The notes below the pieces were generated by a model that was not told the DNA's origin, searched no databases, and saw only the letters and a program-made list of their open reading frames with translations. DNA of 64,000 nt from positions 62,001 to 126,000 of the forward strand of contig JADFZL010000009.1 in the NCBI GenBank assembly GCA_015232575.1, in the 5' to 3' direction. Shown piece after piece: positions 26,279 to 34,522 of this stretch. Every line of letters starts with the position of its first letter. Position 1 is the stretch's first letter. The DNA is from Candidatus Rifleibacteriota bacterium (lineage in GTDB: Bacteria; Muiribacteriota; Ozemobacteria; Ozemobacterales; Ozemobacteraceae). The translations under genes were made by a program, and so were the position numbers.

Positions 26279-27007
26279 TCAGTCCTTTGGATAAATCTTG
26301 ATTAGATTTTTTATCTCAAATGTACCAGAAGAAATTGAAACTCGATGGGTTGTTCCGTGCAAAACCAGTTTTCTACCTTCAAAACTGCGAAGTTTTTCTT
26401 CCCAGTGTGGAGTAAGAACTTCAAGTCCACGGTCTTTTGATCTGAGAGTTTCTTCGCGAATGTAAATTTTGCCTTTATTTGATGCTACTTTTCCGCGGAC
26501 AGTCTCTTCCTGTGTCCAGATTTGAGGGGCTTCTTCAGACTCTTTTTTTCGATCTTTATTTTTTCGTCCATTCTTCTTGCCCTTTTTTTCAGGCTTTGCT
26601 GCTGTTCCGTCATACTTTTTCGGATTCCGGATTCTTTCTACTCTGACTGCATTCCAGATCATTACAGTGTTTGATGCCGAATCATCAGTTGCATATTCAG
26701 TGGCAGTATTTCCAATCAGATCTGCTACGACAATGTTTCCAAACTTGACGTCTTCCGAACGCCTGTTTTTCGAAACTTTCGGCAGATTGAAACTTACATA
26801 CTGACCTGCTTTTATTTGTTCAGATTCCGAAGCGCCACCAAGGATTTCAAGTACTTTCAGTGATGCCCTTTCTCTATAGATTGATTCAATCTGCCCGGCG
26901 ACTGTAATGGCAGATGAAACAGAAGTAATGCTCAAACAAACAAAAAGACAGAGAAAATAACTGACAACCCTGCGAAAATAATTTGCGGTTGTTTTCAAAG
27001 ATGACAT
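26279..27007 (-). CDS. secreted lysine-rich hypothetical protein
   Basis: This 242-residue protein has an N-terminal membrane or signal segment (FLCLFVCLSITSVSSA; about residues 18-33) and two beta-rich parts. The parts (about 34-128 and 168-240) are separated by a strongly basic linker rich in Lys and Asn (KPEKKGKKNGRKNKDRKK; about 138-155). The beta parts look like repeated OB or SH3-type folds, by pattern only. The AAGGAG ribosome binding site lies 8 bases before ATG 27007. A surface or periplasmic role is likely. I do not recognise the family. Confidence 0.6.
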   Translation of the reverse strand: MSSLKTTANYFRRVVSYFLCLFVCLSITSVSSAITVAGQIESIYRERASLKVLEILGGASESEQIKAGQYVSFNLPKVSKNRRSEDVKFGNIVVADLIGNTATEYATDDSASNTVMIWNAVRVERIRNPKKYDGTAAKPEKKGKKNGRKNKDRKKESEEAPQIWTQEETVRGKVASNKGKIYIREETLRSKDRGLEVLTPHWEEKLRSFEGRKLVLHGTTHRVSISSGTFEIKNLIKIYPKD

Positions 27008-27203
27008 TGGACTACTCCTTAAATAAATACCACTAAAATGAACCCGAATATTGTTGTTAAAACAGACTTACTTTCTTCATTAAAAATTTTCTGTGGTGGA
27101 AAAAGGGCTAAAAATTACAGAATACGAATAAGAAGAAAATGTTTCCATAAAATACAATAATATCCTCAAAAACTCAACAGGGAAATTTTGAAAAGCTGTA
27201 AGG

Positions 27204-27232
27204 TTGACTAAAATGCACACTTGACTTAGAAT
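27204..27232 (+). promoter_or_regulatory. sigma70 promoter of the T2SS gspC-F-G block
   Basis: TTGACT at 27204-27209 and TAGAAT at 27227-27232 are separated by 17 bases. Transcription would start about 35 bases before the first ATG at 27275. It is the only strong promoter-like site before the block. Confidence 0.5.
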
Positions 27233-27274
27233 AGCAGAAGAAATTTGATAAAGCATTTGGAGGATTTTTATATT

Positions 27275-28732
27275 ATGAGAAAAAATTCATTTAACAGATA
27301 TATCCAACTTCGAGCAGTTATTATTTTTGCATTTACGATTGTTTGCTTTTCCGGCTGGACCCTTGACAGCAGAACATACAATCTTAACGTAAAAGTATCT
27401 CCAGCTCTGACTGGGTTACTTTCTGATCAGAAGAATCTTTCTAATCCGCTTGATCTGCAATTCGAGCTGCTCGATGCAAACGGAGCTTCAGTAATGCAGA
27501 AAACCGCTGAAAAAAAGTCGGTTTCTGCTATATTTGAAGGTCTTAACAGCGGTCTTATATATCAGATAAGGCTTTCACCTTCACTCAAAAGCGGTGTACA
27601 ACTCCGATCAACTTTTCAGATTGAAGGCGATGGAGAAAAAACAGTATTAGTTGACGAAAGGTCGACAGTTGTAGCTTTTGTCTATGATGCGCTGTCAATT
27701 TCCGGATCAAAAAAACTTTCAGAAGTTGATTCAGGAAGAAATCAGGCCATTATCAATGAGCTTTCCAGCGATTTATCTCAAGTAATTATCACTTCTGATG
27801 ATGGCACGGCTGCTTCGGAATTTTATTCAAAGCTTGATGTTTATGTAAAAAAAATAATCACTGTAGAATCAGCATCTGTTCCGCCTTCCTCTAATAGAAA
27901 AAATCAATCAGGCTCCGGAACACAGGACAACACAGACCAGAGCGGAGTAGAATTCACATCCAAGGATGGAAAAGATTCAAAAACCACTTCGAATTCTTCC
28001 GATCAGCCGACTGAAGGACAACTTAACACTCAGACAACTAACTCGGAACAAACTCAGACAAATTCTGGAACAGAACAAACTTCATCTGCACAGGAAACCA
28101 GCCAGGGAGAAACAACTGAAGGCAGCAAAACCGAAACCACAGCTGGAACTGACACAGCTGTTTCTGAAACGACTGTTTCTGATACTGCAGTTTCAGCAAC
28201 CACATCAACCGGTGTTGAGACAACAACCTCCAATGACACCGGAACATCTCTGACCACCGATGCTGCTCAAGCTTCAGCCACTTCGGAAGTTGCCTCTTCA
28301 ACAGAAAGTGTATCATCAGATCCAGTATCAACTGAAACGCAAACCTCTGCAACTTCAACTGACACTAAACCAAACGGTGTTCTCGACGAATACGATGTTG
28401 CAAAAATGAGCGGTGCCAACATGGTAATGCTTCCGGAAACTTTTTCCAGATTATGCAATCTCAACATACAGGTACGTATTTATTCCAGAAATATTGGTGA
28501 ATATGAAGGTGAAATACCACTTTCTTCAACCGATGGCGAAACAATTTATCTCAGAAAAGTTCCGGAATTGTCTAACAATGATAAAATTACTTTCCTGGTT
28601 GACAAATTCCAGATAAAAATGCTCAAACCTGTTGACAGGATAAGCTTTTCCGCACCTCTGCCATCTGGGACAAAAGTCGAACTTTACGACAAAGATGAAA
28701 GAAAAACCCTGGCGATTGTTTCAGTTCCCTGA
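27275..28732 (+). CDS. secreted Thr/Ser-rich protein coupled to gspC
   Basis: The 485-residue protein has a signal peptide (RAVIIFAFTIVCFSGWT) and an N-terminal beta-rich domain (about 35-205). A long low-complexity Ser/Thr/Gln/Glu linker follows (about 210-365), then a C-terminal beta-rich domain of about 115 residues. I start it at ATG 27275, with GGAGG 11 bases upstream, rather than at the TTG ten codons earlier. Its stop overlaps the gspC start (TGATG), a sign of translational coupling with the T2SS genes. I do not recognise the family. It could be an accessory secretion component or a cell-surface substrate with a flexible spacer. Confidence 0.65.
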   Translation: MRKNSFNRYIQLRAVIIFAFTIVCFSGWTLDSRTYNLNVKVSPALTGLLSDQKNLSNPLDLQFELLDANGASVMQKTAEKKSVSAIFEGLNSGLIYQIRLSPSLKSGVQLRSTFQIEGDGEKTVLVDERSTVVAFVYDALSISGSKKLSEVDSGRNQAIINELSSDLSQVIITSDDGTAASEFYSKLDVYVKKIITVESASVPPSSNRKNQSGSGTQDNTDQSGVEFTSKDGKDSKTTSNSSDQPTEGQLNTQTTNSEQTQTNSGTEQTSSAQETSQGETTEGSKTETTAGTDTAVSETTVSDTAVSATTSTGVETTTSNDTGTSLTTDAAQASATSEVASSTESVSSDPVSTETQTSATSTDTKPNGVLDEYDVAKMSGANMVMLPETFSRLCNLNIQVRIYSRNIGEYEGEIPLSSTDGETIYLRKVPELSNNDKITFLVDKFQIKMLKPVDRISFSAPLPSGTKVELYDKDERKTLAIVSVP

Positions 28733-30219
28733 TGAGTCTGAAAAAAATATTCCGGTATCCTGAAGAAAAGAAAATAGCTATTGTTTTCTTGTTTTTTGCT
28801 GCATGTTTTATTGCTTTTCTATGCAACAGAACATTGATTTCCATCAATGAAATTCCGCTTGCACAAAAAATCTACAGGGAAAATCGTGATAACCAGACAG
28901 ATTCTCTGGCGTCTGCAGCGACTTCACCAGCTTTTCTAACCGCAGATGAGCTTTCCATGCTTTTCGGCATTATTCCTGAGAAGCCTTCCGAAGCTGGCAA
29001 ATCGGAAATAATAAAAAGTATTCAGGAAAAAAATGCTATCGCTTCGGCTGCTGAAAAAATGGCAAGAACTACAGCAGGTGCCGTTAAAAATAAGATTGCC
29101 TCCTCAGGAAAAATAATTAAACCTGAAAATAGTGTAAAAAAAACAGCGTCTGCTTCAATAAAGATCGCGTCTGTTGCCGCAACTATAGCACCAAAGAAAG
29201 CAGTTGCCTCTGAATCAGAAAAGCCTGAAAAGAAAGAAATTGACCTGGCAAAACTTGGCTACAAACTGAAAGGCATTATTCATGACGAAATCGGTGATAA
29301 TTCTACAATATTCGTATATGATCCGGCCAAAAATCGCGATGTCGTTGTCAAATATGGCGATGACTCTGAAGAAATAAGCATTCTTGATATTTCAAGCAGG
29401 GAAGTTACTGTTTCAACACCAAAGGGAGAAGGAACTCTAAGCTTGACTGATGCTTATCCGGTTACAAAAACCTCAGAAAAAGCTGAAGTTGCTATTGTGG
29501 CTGAGAAACGAAAAAAGTTTACCCCAAAAAGCACTTCTACAAATGAAAATATCGTTGCAACCCCAACTATTCGTGTTGCCCGGGAAGCAATAAATGGAGC
29601 TTTAAGAGGCGGCGAAATTGAAACGGTTAAGAAAGACGGCAAATACACGATCAGAATTATGAGCCTCTCTCCTGATTCAGCACTTGCAAAAATTGGCTTT
29701 CAGACAGGAGATATCGTAACAGCACTGAATGGACAAAGTTTTACCAAGCCTGAAGAAATTCCTGATATGTTTGAAAAATTTGCGAATTCTTCGGCAAGAG
29801 TGAATCTGAAACGGGGAAATCGAAACATTGCTGCTGATGCTGATTCAATGATAATGGAACAGCAACTTTCGCTTATTCAGGCAAATAAGTCGAAAGCAGA
29901 GAAACTGGCAAATGAAAAGCTGATTACACAGAAAAGAAATACACCAGCCAACATGAAGCCAGATACAATAAGAGAAAAACTTGACGGCAACAATGTATCA
30001 GGCAGGGAATTTTCAGACCCTTCCTCTGTGCCGGCTAAGCGTCCCCCTCTAACTTCCAGTCAGATTCCGCTACCACCGCAGCCCCAAAGCAATATTCAGC
30101 CGGAATCACCTTTTCAACCACCCCGTCCGGCATGGCAAAATACTAATGCTAACAGAAAAGATCCTGCAAAAACAATCGTCGGTCCTATTTATCACACCGG
30201 AGGATCATTTCCGAAATAA
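28732..30219 (+). CDS. gspC: T2SS inner-membrane protein GspC with PDZ domain
   Basis: The 495-residue protein has one N-terminal membrane helix (KIAIVFLFFAACFIAFL), an HR-like domain (about 181-245: KLGYKLKGIIHDEIGDNSTI) and a PDZ domain (about 300-380; SPDSALAKIGFQTGDIVTALNG). The C-terminus is a long Pro/Gln-rich tail. This helix-HR-PDZ order is diagnostic of GspC, which couples the inner-membrane platform to the GspD secretin. The tail beyond the PDZ is longer than in classical GspC, which usually ends near the PDZ. The gene overlaps the Thr/Ser-rich gene by one base and runs into gspF 219 bases further on. Length is about 200 residues above the classical GspC size. Confidence 0.82.
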   Translation: MSLKKIFRYPEEKKIAIVFLFFAACFIAFLCNRTLISINEIPLAQKIYRENRDNQTDSLASAATSPAFLTADELSMLFGIIPEKPSEAGKSEIIKSIQEKNAIASAAEKMARTTAGAVKNKIASSGKIIKPENSVKKTASASIKIASVAATIAPKKAVASESEKPEKKEIDLAKLGYKLKGIIHDEIGDNSTIFVYDPAKNRDVVVKYGDDSEEISILDISSREVTVSTPKGEGTLSLTDAYPVTKTSEKAEVAIVAEKRKKFTPKSTSTNENIVATPTIRVAREAINGALRGGEIETVKKDGKYTIRIMSLSPDSALAKIGFQTGDIVTALNGQSFTKPEEIPDMFEKFANSSARVNLKRGNRNIAADADSMIMEQQLSLIQANKSKAEKLANEKLITQKRNTPANMKPDTIREKLDGNNVSGREFSDPSSVPAKRPPLTSSQIPLPPQPQSNIQPESPFQPPRPAWQNTNANRKDPAKTIVGPIYHTGGSFPK

Positions 30220-30246
30220 GGGAGTTCTTCTTATGTTATTACTTTG

Positions 30247-30274
30247 CTGTCATTTCGACCGAAGGGAGAAATCT
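30247..30274. repeat. dispersed palindromic repeat, single arm
   Basis: TGTCATTTCGACCGAAGGGA continues with GAAATCT. The same arm occurs in inverted orientation at 34451-34479, as a variant at 50153-50178, and as an inverted pair at 55688-55753. It lies between gspC and gspF. Confidence 0.75.
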
Positions 30275-30438
30275 TGTGCCGCTTCACTTCAAGGTAACCC
30301 ATGATGCAAGGGCCACAACAATCGAAAAGGAATTTAAGAACTCAAAGGTTTCTGCATTACTTTTTTTGGTAATGAACCCCTCTCTTAAATGCTGACGGCA
30401 GTTAGAGGGTGAACGTTGAAAATATATGGAATAGAATA

Positions 30439-31650
30439 ATGCCTCTGTATTCTTATAAGGGATATAATTCTGCGGGAGCCATATCAGAAGGCTCTGTTGA
30501 AGCAACTGAGATTGACAGCGCACGCAGAAAAATACGCGATTCCGGAATACTTCCGTTTGAAATTTCTCAAATTCAGAGTAATTCCGGCTCTGGAACGGCC
30601 TTCCTCGGCACATCTGACGGTTTGTCCATGACCGAAAAAGCGCGTTTTTCCAGACAGCTTTCGGTTTTCCTGAAGGGCGGTGTACCACTTGTAAAAGCCC
30701 TCTCAGGAATGATGAATCAGGAAGCCTGGGCACATAAAAAAATTCTTCTCGCAGCACTGAAAGAAGGCATTGAACGGGGAAAAACTATTTCTGCAGTTAT
30801 TGAGGAAAATCCTTCGATTCTTGATTCGTGGTCGAACTCTATTGTACGAGTCGGAGAAACATCTGGCCGTCTGGAAGTAGCCTTCGCAGAGCTTTCGAGC
30901 CATTTTTCAAAAGTCCTTGAATACAGAAGAAGGCTTACAAACGCAGCCATCTATCCTGTCATAATGATGATTCTGGCGTCCGGCGTGCTTACTTTTCTTA
31001 TGGTTTACCTGCTTCCAATGATTCAGAAGATTTTTTCTGACATGCAGGGGCGCCTGCCATGGATTACAAGATTTCTTCTTTCTGTCAGTGATTTTATGAG
31101 GAATTATGGCCTGATCACAACTGGAATATGCTTTGCGGTTGTTGTGATTCTTCACTTTTTTCTAAAAAGCGAATCTGTCAGAAAAGAGGCTGAATACTAT
31201 GTTTCCAGCGTCCCTTTTATTGGAAAATTAATACTGAGTTTTCAGCTTGAAGCCTGGGTCAGAAACATGAGTCTTATGGTTAAATCAGGCATTCCGCTTC
31301 TTGAGGCAATCAAAACTTCACGCAGCTCATCTGTTTCTCTCATGGAGAAAGCAAAGCTTGAAAAGGTCGAAGCTTCGCTGATACGTGGAATGTCGTTTTC
31401 AGGAGCTTTAACAGCCTCAAATTCTTTTCCGGCTTTTTTAATACAGATGGTCGAAGCCGGAGAAGCATCGGGAGATCTGGCAGGAATGCTTGAAATTGTT
31501 GCTGCCGACCTGGAATCAGAAAGTATTGCAATGCTTGAAATTCTGATGAATCTTTTCGAACCCGTTTTAATAATCGGAATTGGAATTGTTGTTGGTGGTA
31601 TAATGATCGGTGTGCTTCTTCCAATTTATGAAATGAATAAAATACTTTGA
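30439..31650 (+). CDS. gspF: T2SS inner-membrane platform protein GspF
   Basis: The 403-residue protein has two repeated GspF/PilC domains. The first includes MTEKARFSRQLSVFLKGGVPL and the second LEAWVRNMSLMVKSGIPLLEAIKTS. Three membrane helices occur in the usual pattern, and the end is GIGIVVGGIMIGVLLPIYEMN. GspF recruits the GspE ATPase and the pseudopilins at the inner membrane. The start is ATG 30439 (MPLYSYKGYNSAG), matching family N-termini; a GTG ten codons upstream is less likely. It is followed 13 bases later by gspG. The partner GspE ATPase is not in the window. Confidence 0.93.
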   Translation: MPLYSYKGYNSAGAISEGSVEATEIDSARRKIRDSGILPFEISQIQSNSGSGTAFLGTSDGLSMTEKARFSRQLSVFLKGGVPLVKALSGMMNQEAWAHKKILLAALKEGIERGKTISAVIEENPSILDSWSNSIVRVGETSGRLEVAFAELSSHFSKVLEYRRRLTNAAIYPVIMMILASGVLTFLMVYLLPMIQKIFSDMQGRLPWITRFLLSVSDFMRNYGLITTGICFAVVVILHFFLKSESVRKEAEYYVSSVPFIGKLILSFQLEAWVRNMSLMVKSGIPLLEAIKTSRSSSVSLMEKAKLEKVEASLIRGMSFSGALTASNSFPAFLIQMVEAGEASGDLAGMLEIVAADLESESIAMLEILMNLFEPVLIIGIGIVVGGIMIGVLLPIYEMNKIL

Positions 31651-31663
31651 CTCGGAGGAATAA

Positions 31664-32104
31664 ATGAAAACGAAGAGAAGTGCTTTTACACTTATTGAGT
31701 TACTGGTTGTACTTGTAATCCTTGGACTTCTTGCCGGGGTAGTCCTGCCAATAATGATGGGAAGAACCGAGGATGCACGAAGACAAACTGCTGAAATCCA
31801 GATTCGGTCTCTTGAAAATGCTTTGAATTTATACTATGCAGATAATGGTTTCTATCCAACAACCGCACAGGGCCTGGCTGCTCTTGCAGAAAAAAGCTCA
31901 GCTGAACCAATTCCTAAGAAATGGAAGGGACCATATCTTGAAAAGGGAATTATTCCAAAAGACCCGTGGGATAACGAGTATGTATATATTTCCCCCGGAA
32001 TACATCAGAAAGAATTTGATATTCTCAGTTACGGAAAAGACGGTGTTCAAGGCGGAGAAAATGAATTCGCAGACATCGAAAACTGGAACATCGGCAGAAA
32101 ATAA
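31664..32104 (+). CDS. gspG: T2SS major pseudopilin GspG
   Basis: The 146-residue protein has the prepilin leader MKTKRSA, then FTLIELLVVLVILGLLAG with Glu5. It continues NALNLYYADNGFYPTTAQGLAAL and GPYLEKGIIPKDPWDNEYVYISPG, the GspG signature that includes the calcium-binding loop. It forms the T2SS pseudopilus that pushes substrates through the secretin. A GGAGG site precedes ATG. The mature protein starts after an alanine, as in the minor pseudopilins of this genome, which suggests a prepilin peptidase that accepts alanine before the cut. Confidence 0.95.
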   Translation: MKTKRSAFTLIELLVVLVILGLLAGVVLPIMMGRTEDARRQTAEIQIRSLENALNLYYADNGFYPTTAQGLAALAEKSSAEPIPKKWKGPYLEKGIIPKDPWDNEYVYISPGIHQKEFDILSYGKDGVQGGENEFADIENWNIGRK

Positions 32105-32106
32105 TT

Positions 32107-33228
32107 ATGAATCTTTCAGAAAAACGTATCGTCGGTCTTGCGGAAAAATATGGTACTCCGCTGTATCTTTATGATGCAGAGGTGATACGCTCCCAAATAC
32201 GAAAAGCTAAAAAAGTGTTTGAGGGACTTGATGTCAGGATTTTCTTTGCTCTGAAAGCCAATTCTAATACAGCACTTCTTTCAATCATGAAAGAAATGGG
32301 AATTGGTGCTGACGTGGTTGGTCCCGGTGAAATATTTTGCGCGAAAAAAGCGGGAATTTCTGAAATGATCTTAAACGGGAACGGCAAAACAGTTCGCATC
32401 CGCGACAGCTTTATAAATGCTGGTGGAAAGTATGTAAGCATTGACTCTCTTGAAGAGATGAAGCTCTGGCAGAATGAACGACTGGTGAAATTTCTCAGAA
32501 TCAATCCAAACGTTGTAGCTGGCGGGCATCCAAGCATTTCCACCGGCGGTTCTCATCATAAATTTGGTGTTTCAATAAATGAAATCGATAAATGTGCAGA
32601 AGAGATTCAGGGTCTTCACGTACACATCGGTTCACAAATAACCACTGTTGACCCTTTTGAAGAAGCTTATTCAAGAGTCGTTCAGATATCAAACAGACTT
32701 GGGTTTTCATGGCTCGACATCGGAGGAGGATGGGGAATCAGGTATAAAGATTCCGAACTCGATCTGGAAGAATTCAGACGCAGAATTGTACCAATTCTTT
32801 CTAATTTCAAAGGAAAAATTGCTGCCGAACTGGGAAGATTCATAATTGCCTCTGCAGGATCTCTTATTCTGAGAGTAACAGAAGTTAAAAGAGCTGGAAA
32901 AATATTTGTTACAGCAGACGGCGGGATGAATGTTCTCATGAGACCGGCATTGTATGATGCCTACCACAAAATAACGCCGGTTGGTCCTGTCGGAAAACCT
33001 GAAATATGCGACGTTGTCGGTCCATTGTGTGAAACTGGCGATGTTCTGGCGAAAAACCGCGAAATGGCAATTCCGCAGCCTGGCGCATTGCTTATGGTTG
33101 AAAATACCGGTGCTTATGGTTATTCAATGTCAAACAACTACAACGGTATGCCCAGACCAGCGGAAATTCTTCTTGAAAATGAAGACGACAAATTAATTCG
33201 CCCGCGCGAATCAGTTGAAGGTTTTTAG
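32107..33228 (+). CDS. lysA: diaminopimelate decarboxylase
   Basis: The 373-residue protein belongs to the alanine racemase-fold type III PLP decarboxylases. It has the PLP lysine in FFALKANSNTALL (about residue 50), HVHIGSQIT, DIGGGWGIRY, AELGRFI and CETGDVLA, the last containing the substrate-contacting cysteine. It would convert meso-diaminopimelate to lysine; an ornithine or carboxynorspermidine decarboxylase is a weaker alternative because of its slightly short length (LysA is usually 410-430 residues). It starts 2 bases after the gspG stop, so it is probably co-transcribed, though unrelated in function. Confidence 0.85.
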   Translation: MNLSEKRIVGLAEKYGTPLYLYDAEVIRSQIRKAKKVFEGLDVRIFFALKANSNTALLSIMKEMGIGADVVGPGEIFCAKKAGISEMILNGNGKTVRIRDSFINAGGKYVSIDSLEEMKLWQNERLVKFLRINPNVVAGGHPSISTGGSHHKFGVSINEIDKCAEEIQGLHVHIGSQITTVDPFEEAYSRVVQISNRLGFSWLDIGGGWGIRYKDSELDLEEFRRRIVPILSNFKGKIAAELGRFIIASAGSLILRVTEVKRAGKIFVTADGGMNVLMRPALYDAYHKITPVGPVGKPEICDVVGPLCETGDVLAKNREMAIPQPGALLMVENTGAYGYSMSNNYNGMPRPAEILLENEDDKLIRPRESVEGF

Positions 33229-33418
33229 AGAGGTGCACACGCCCCCTCTCGCCGGTCGAACAACTTCGACCGGCTCACTCCCCGCAATCAAGCACCTTGT
33301 GCTCTCGGATTTTTGAACAACTCCCGGCACTTCTCCACACGGTCGAGCACTTCTTGCTCTCGGGTTTTTGAACGACACTTGGCACTTCTCCCCGCTGTAG
33401 AGGACTTTGTGTTTTCGG
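33227..33418. repeat. GC-rich palindromic element with 55-bp repeats
   Basis: It begins directly after lysA with a GAGGTGCACACGCCCCCTC stretch, then the hairpin GCCGGTCGAA/TTCGACCGGC (33251-33274). Two 55-base units (33280-33334 and 33335-33389) and a third, shorter unit (33390-33418) follow. Each unit holds a GCAC...GTGC-type core and two units a TTTTTGAAC motif. The opening hairpins match those at 18496-18573, so both belong to one family. It may act as a transcription terminator of the T2SS-lysA operon. Confidence 0.8.
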
Positions 33419-33430
33419 AAAAGAAAAAAC

Positions 33431-33459
33431 TTGACATTTTATCTCAAATATGTCATTAT
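33431..33459 (+). promoter_or_regulatory. promoter with overlapping dyad before the thioredoxin operon
   Basis: TTGACA (33431-33436) and CATTAT (33454-33459) are separated by 17 bases. TGACAT (33432-33437) and ATGTCA (33450-33455) form a dyad over the promoter, as an operator would. Small ArsR-type repressors control similar DUF2892/rhodanese operons in E. coli. No regulator is encoded here. Confidence 0.4.
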
Positions 33460-33543
33460 CTATATATAAGAATATCTAACTAAATCTATAAATTTATTTG
33501 ATATTTATGACGATTATTTAATTGATACTAAGGAGGATTTGTC

Positions 33544-33771
33544 ATGACAATAGAAAGAATTGTTCGTCTTGTTGCAGGGACTTTCATTGTTTTGAGTGTG
33601 ATCCTGTCGCATTTTCATTCGAAATACTGGCTTTTATTCACAATATTTGTTGGTTTAAATTTATTTCAGTCAGGAATTACAAAATGGTGTCTGATGGAGG
33701 ATTTGCTTAAAATGGCCGGTTTCAGATCGTGCTGTCTGGAAAACAAATCTTCAGAATCGAAAGGAGAATAA
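33544..33771 (+). CDS. DUF2892 (YgaP-like) inner-membrane protein
   Basis: This 75-residue protein has two membrane helices (about residues 5-22 and 27-44), followed by a CCLENK tail. It matches DUF2892, the membrane part of E. coli YgaP (a sulfur-transferase). The rhodanese domain is absent. The KWCLMEDLLKMAGFRSCC segment is typical for the family. An AAGGAGG site lies 7 bases before the start. It is the first gene of a three-gene operon with a small membrane protein and thioredoxin, which points to thiol or sulfur handling in the envelope. Confidence 0.8.
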   Translation: MTIERIVRLVAGTFIVLSVILSHFHSKYWLLFTIFVGLNLFQSGITKWCLMEDLLKMAGFRSCCLENKSSESKGE

Positions 33772-33774
33772 TAT

Positions 33775-33945
33775 ATGAGTCTTACAATAGGCAATCTAAC
33801 TTATCCTGCAATTGGAGCAGTGGCTGGTTATCTTTACTATTATTTTGTCGGATGTCCTTCGGGGGCGTGTCCAATTACTGCTAACCCTTATACAAGCACA
33901 GTTTACGGACTAATTATTGGAATTGCCTTGTCAGCCGGAAAATAA
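33775..33945 (+). CDS. small DUF6132-like membrane protein, 56 residues
   Basis: Too short for routine ORF calls, this ATG-to-TAA frame encodes 56 residues: MSLTIGNLTYPAIGAVAGYL, a YYYFVGCPSGACPIT cysteine pair, and a second hydrophobic helix ending SAGK. Such two-helix proteins with CPSGxCPI (DUF6132-like) are often next to DUF2892 and thioredoxin genes. An AAGGAG site overlaps the end of the DUF2892 gene. Thioredoxin starts 54 bases downstream. A role in sulfur or redox metabolism is inferred from the neighbours. Confidence 0.78.
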   Translation: MSLTIGNLTYPAIGAVAGYLYYYFVGCPSGACPITANPYTSTVYGLIIGIALSAGK

Positions 33946-33999
33946 AGTTGTATCTTTAACATACAGAATATTTTCTAATTTCATGTCAGGAGAAATAAT

Positions 34000-34320
34000 A
34001 TGGCAATCGAATTCAATGAAACTAATTTCAAATCAGAGGTTCTGGATTCATCTTCATCCTCAGTTGTTGATTTCTGGGCACCCTGGTGTGGCCCGTGCAG
34101 AATTATGGGCCCGATAGTTGATGCCTTGTCAAAAAAATATGAGGGAAAAGTTAAGATCGGGAAAGTCAATGTTGACGAGAACGCTAACCTTGCCGGGGAG
34201 TACAATGTAATGTCTATCCCAACAATTCTTTTCTTCAAAAATGGAAAACTGGTTCATCAACAGACTGGTTCATCCTCATCAGACGCTCTTGAGAACGAAA
34301 TTAAGACAAGACTGCTTTAA
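34000..34320 (+). CDS. trxA: thioredoxin
   Basis: The 106-residue protein has the full thioredoxin fold: VVDFWAPWCGPCRIMGPIV with the redox pair CGPC (C32/C35 region), a cis-proline in MSIPTILFF and the usual length. It reduces protein disulfides in the cytoplasm. It is the last gene of the DUF2892 operon and ends at a strong bidirectional terminator. No thioredoxin reductase is nearby. Confidence 0.95.
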   Translation: MAIEFNETNFKSEVLDSSSSSVVDFWAPWCGPCRIMGPIVDALSKKYEGKVKIGKVNVDENANLAGEYNVMSIPTILFFKNGKLVHQQTGSSSSDALENEIKTRLL

Positions 34321-34344
34321 TCGGTATTTTTTTCACACCAACCG

Positions 34345-34380
34345 AAAAAAGGCTCACTACTATTCCGGTGAGCCTTTTTT
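34345..34380 (+). terminator. strong bidirectional terminator after trxA
   Basis: A perfect 13-bp inverted repeat, AAAAAAGGCTCAC at 34345-34357 and GTGAGCCTTTTTT at 34368-34380, has a 10-base loop and T tracts on both strands. It ends trxA, and may also end the minus-strand hydrolase gene after the repeat region. Confidence 0.9.
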
Positions 34381-34401
34381 CAACCCTAAGTATGCAAAAC
34401 C

Positions 34402-34479
34402 TTAAATAAGGGGTCAAATTTGCGTGTTATCTTTTGATCTCCGTAAATGCGAGATTTCTCCCTTCGGTCGAAATGACAG
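34402..34479. repeat. composite of two dispersed repeats
   Basis: 34402-34430 (TTAAATAAGGGGTCAAATTT then GCGTGTTAT) recurs at 53110-53137. 34451-34479 is an inverted copy of the TCGACCGAAGGGAGAAAT repeat. They are separated by only about 20 bases, between trxA and the hydrolase. Confidence 0.75.
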
Positions 34480-34522
34480 TAAATCGGTACAACACCATAG
34501 ATGTCAGGCGCCTCATGAGTTT

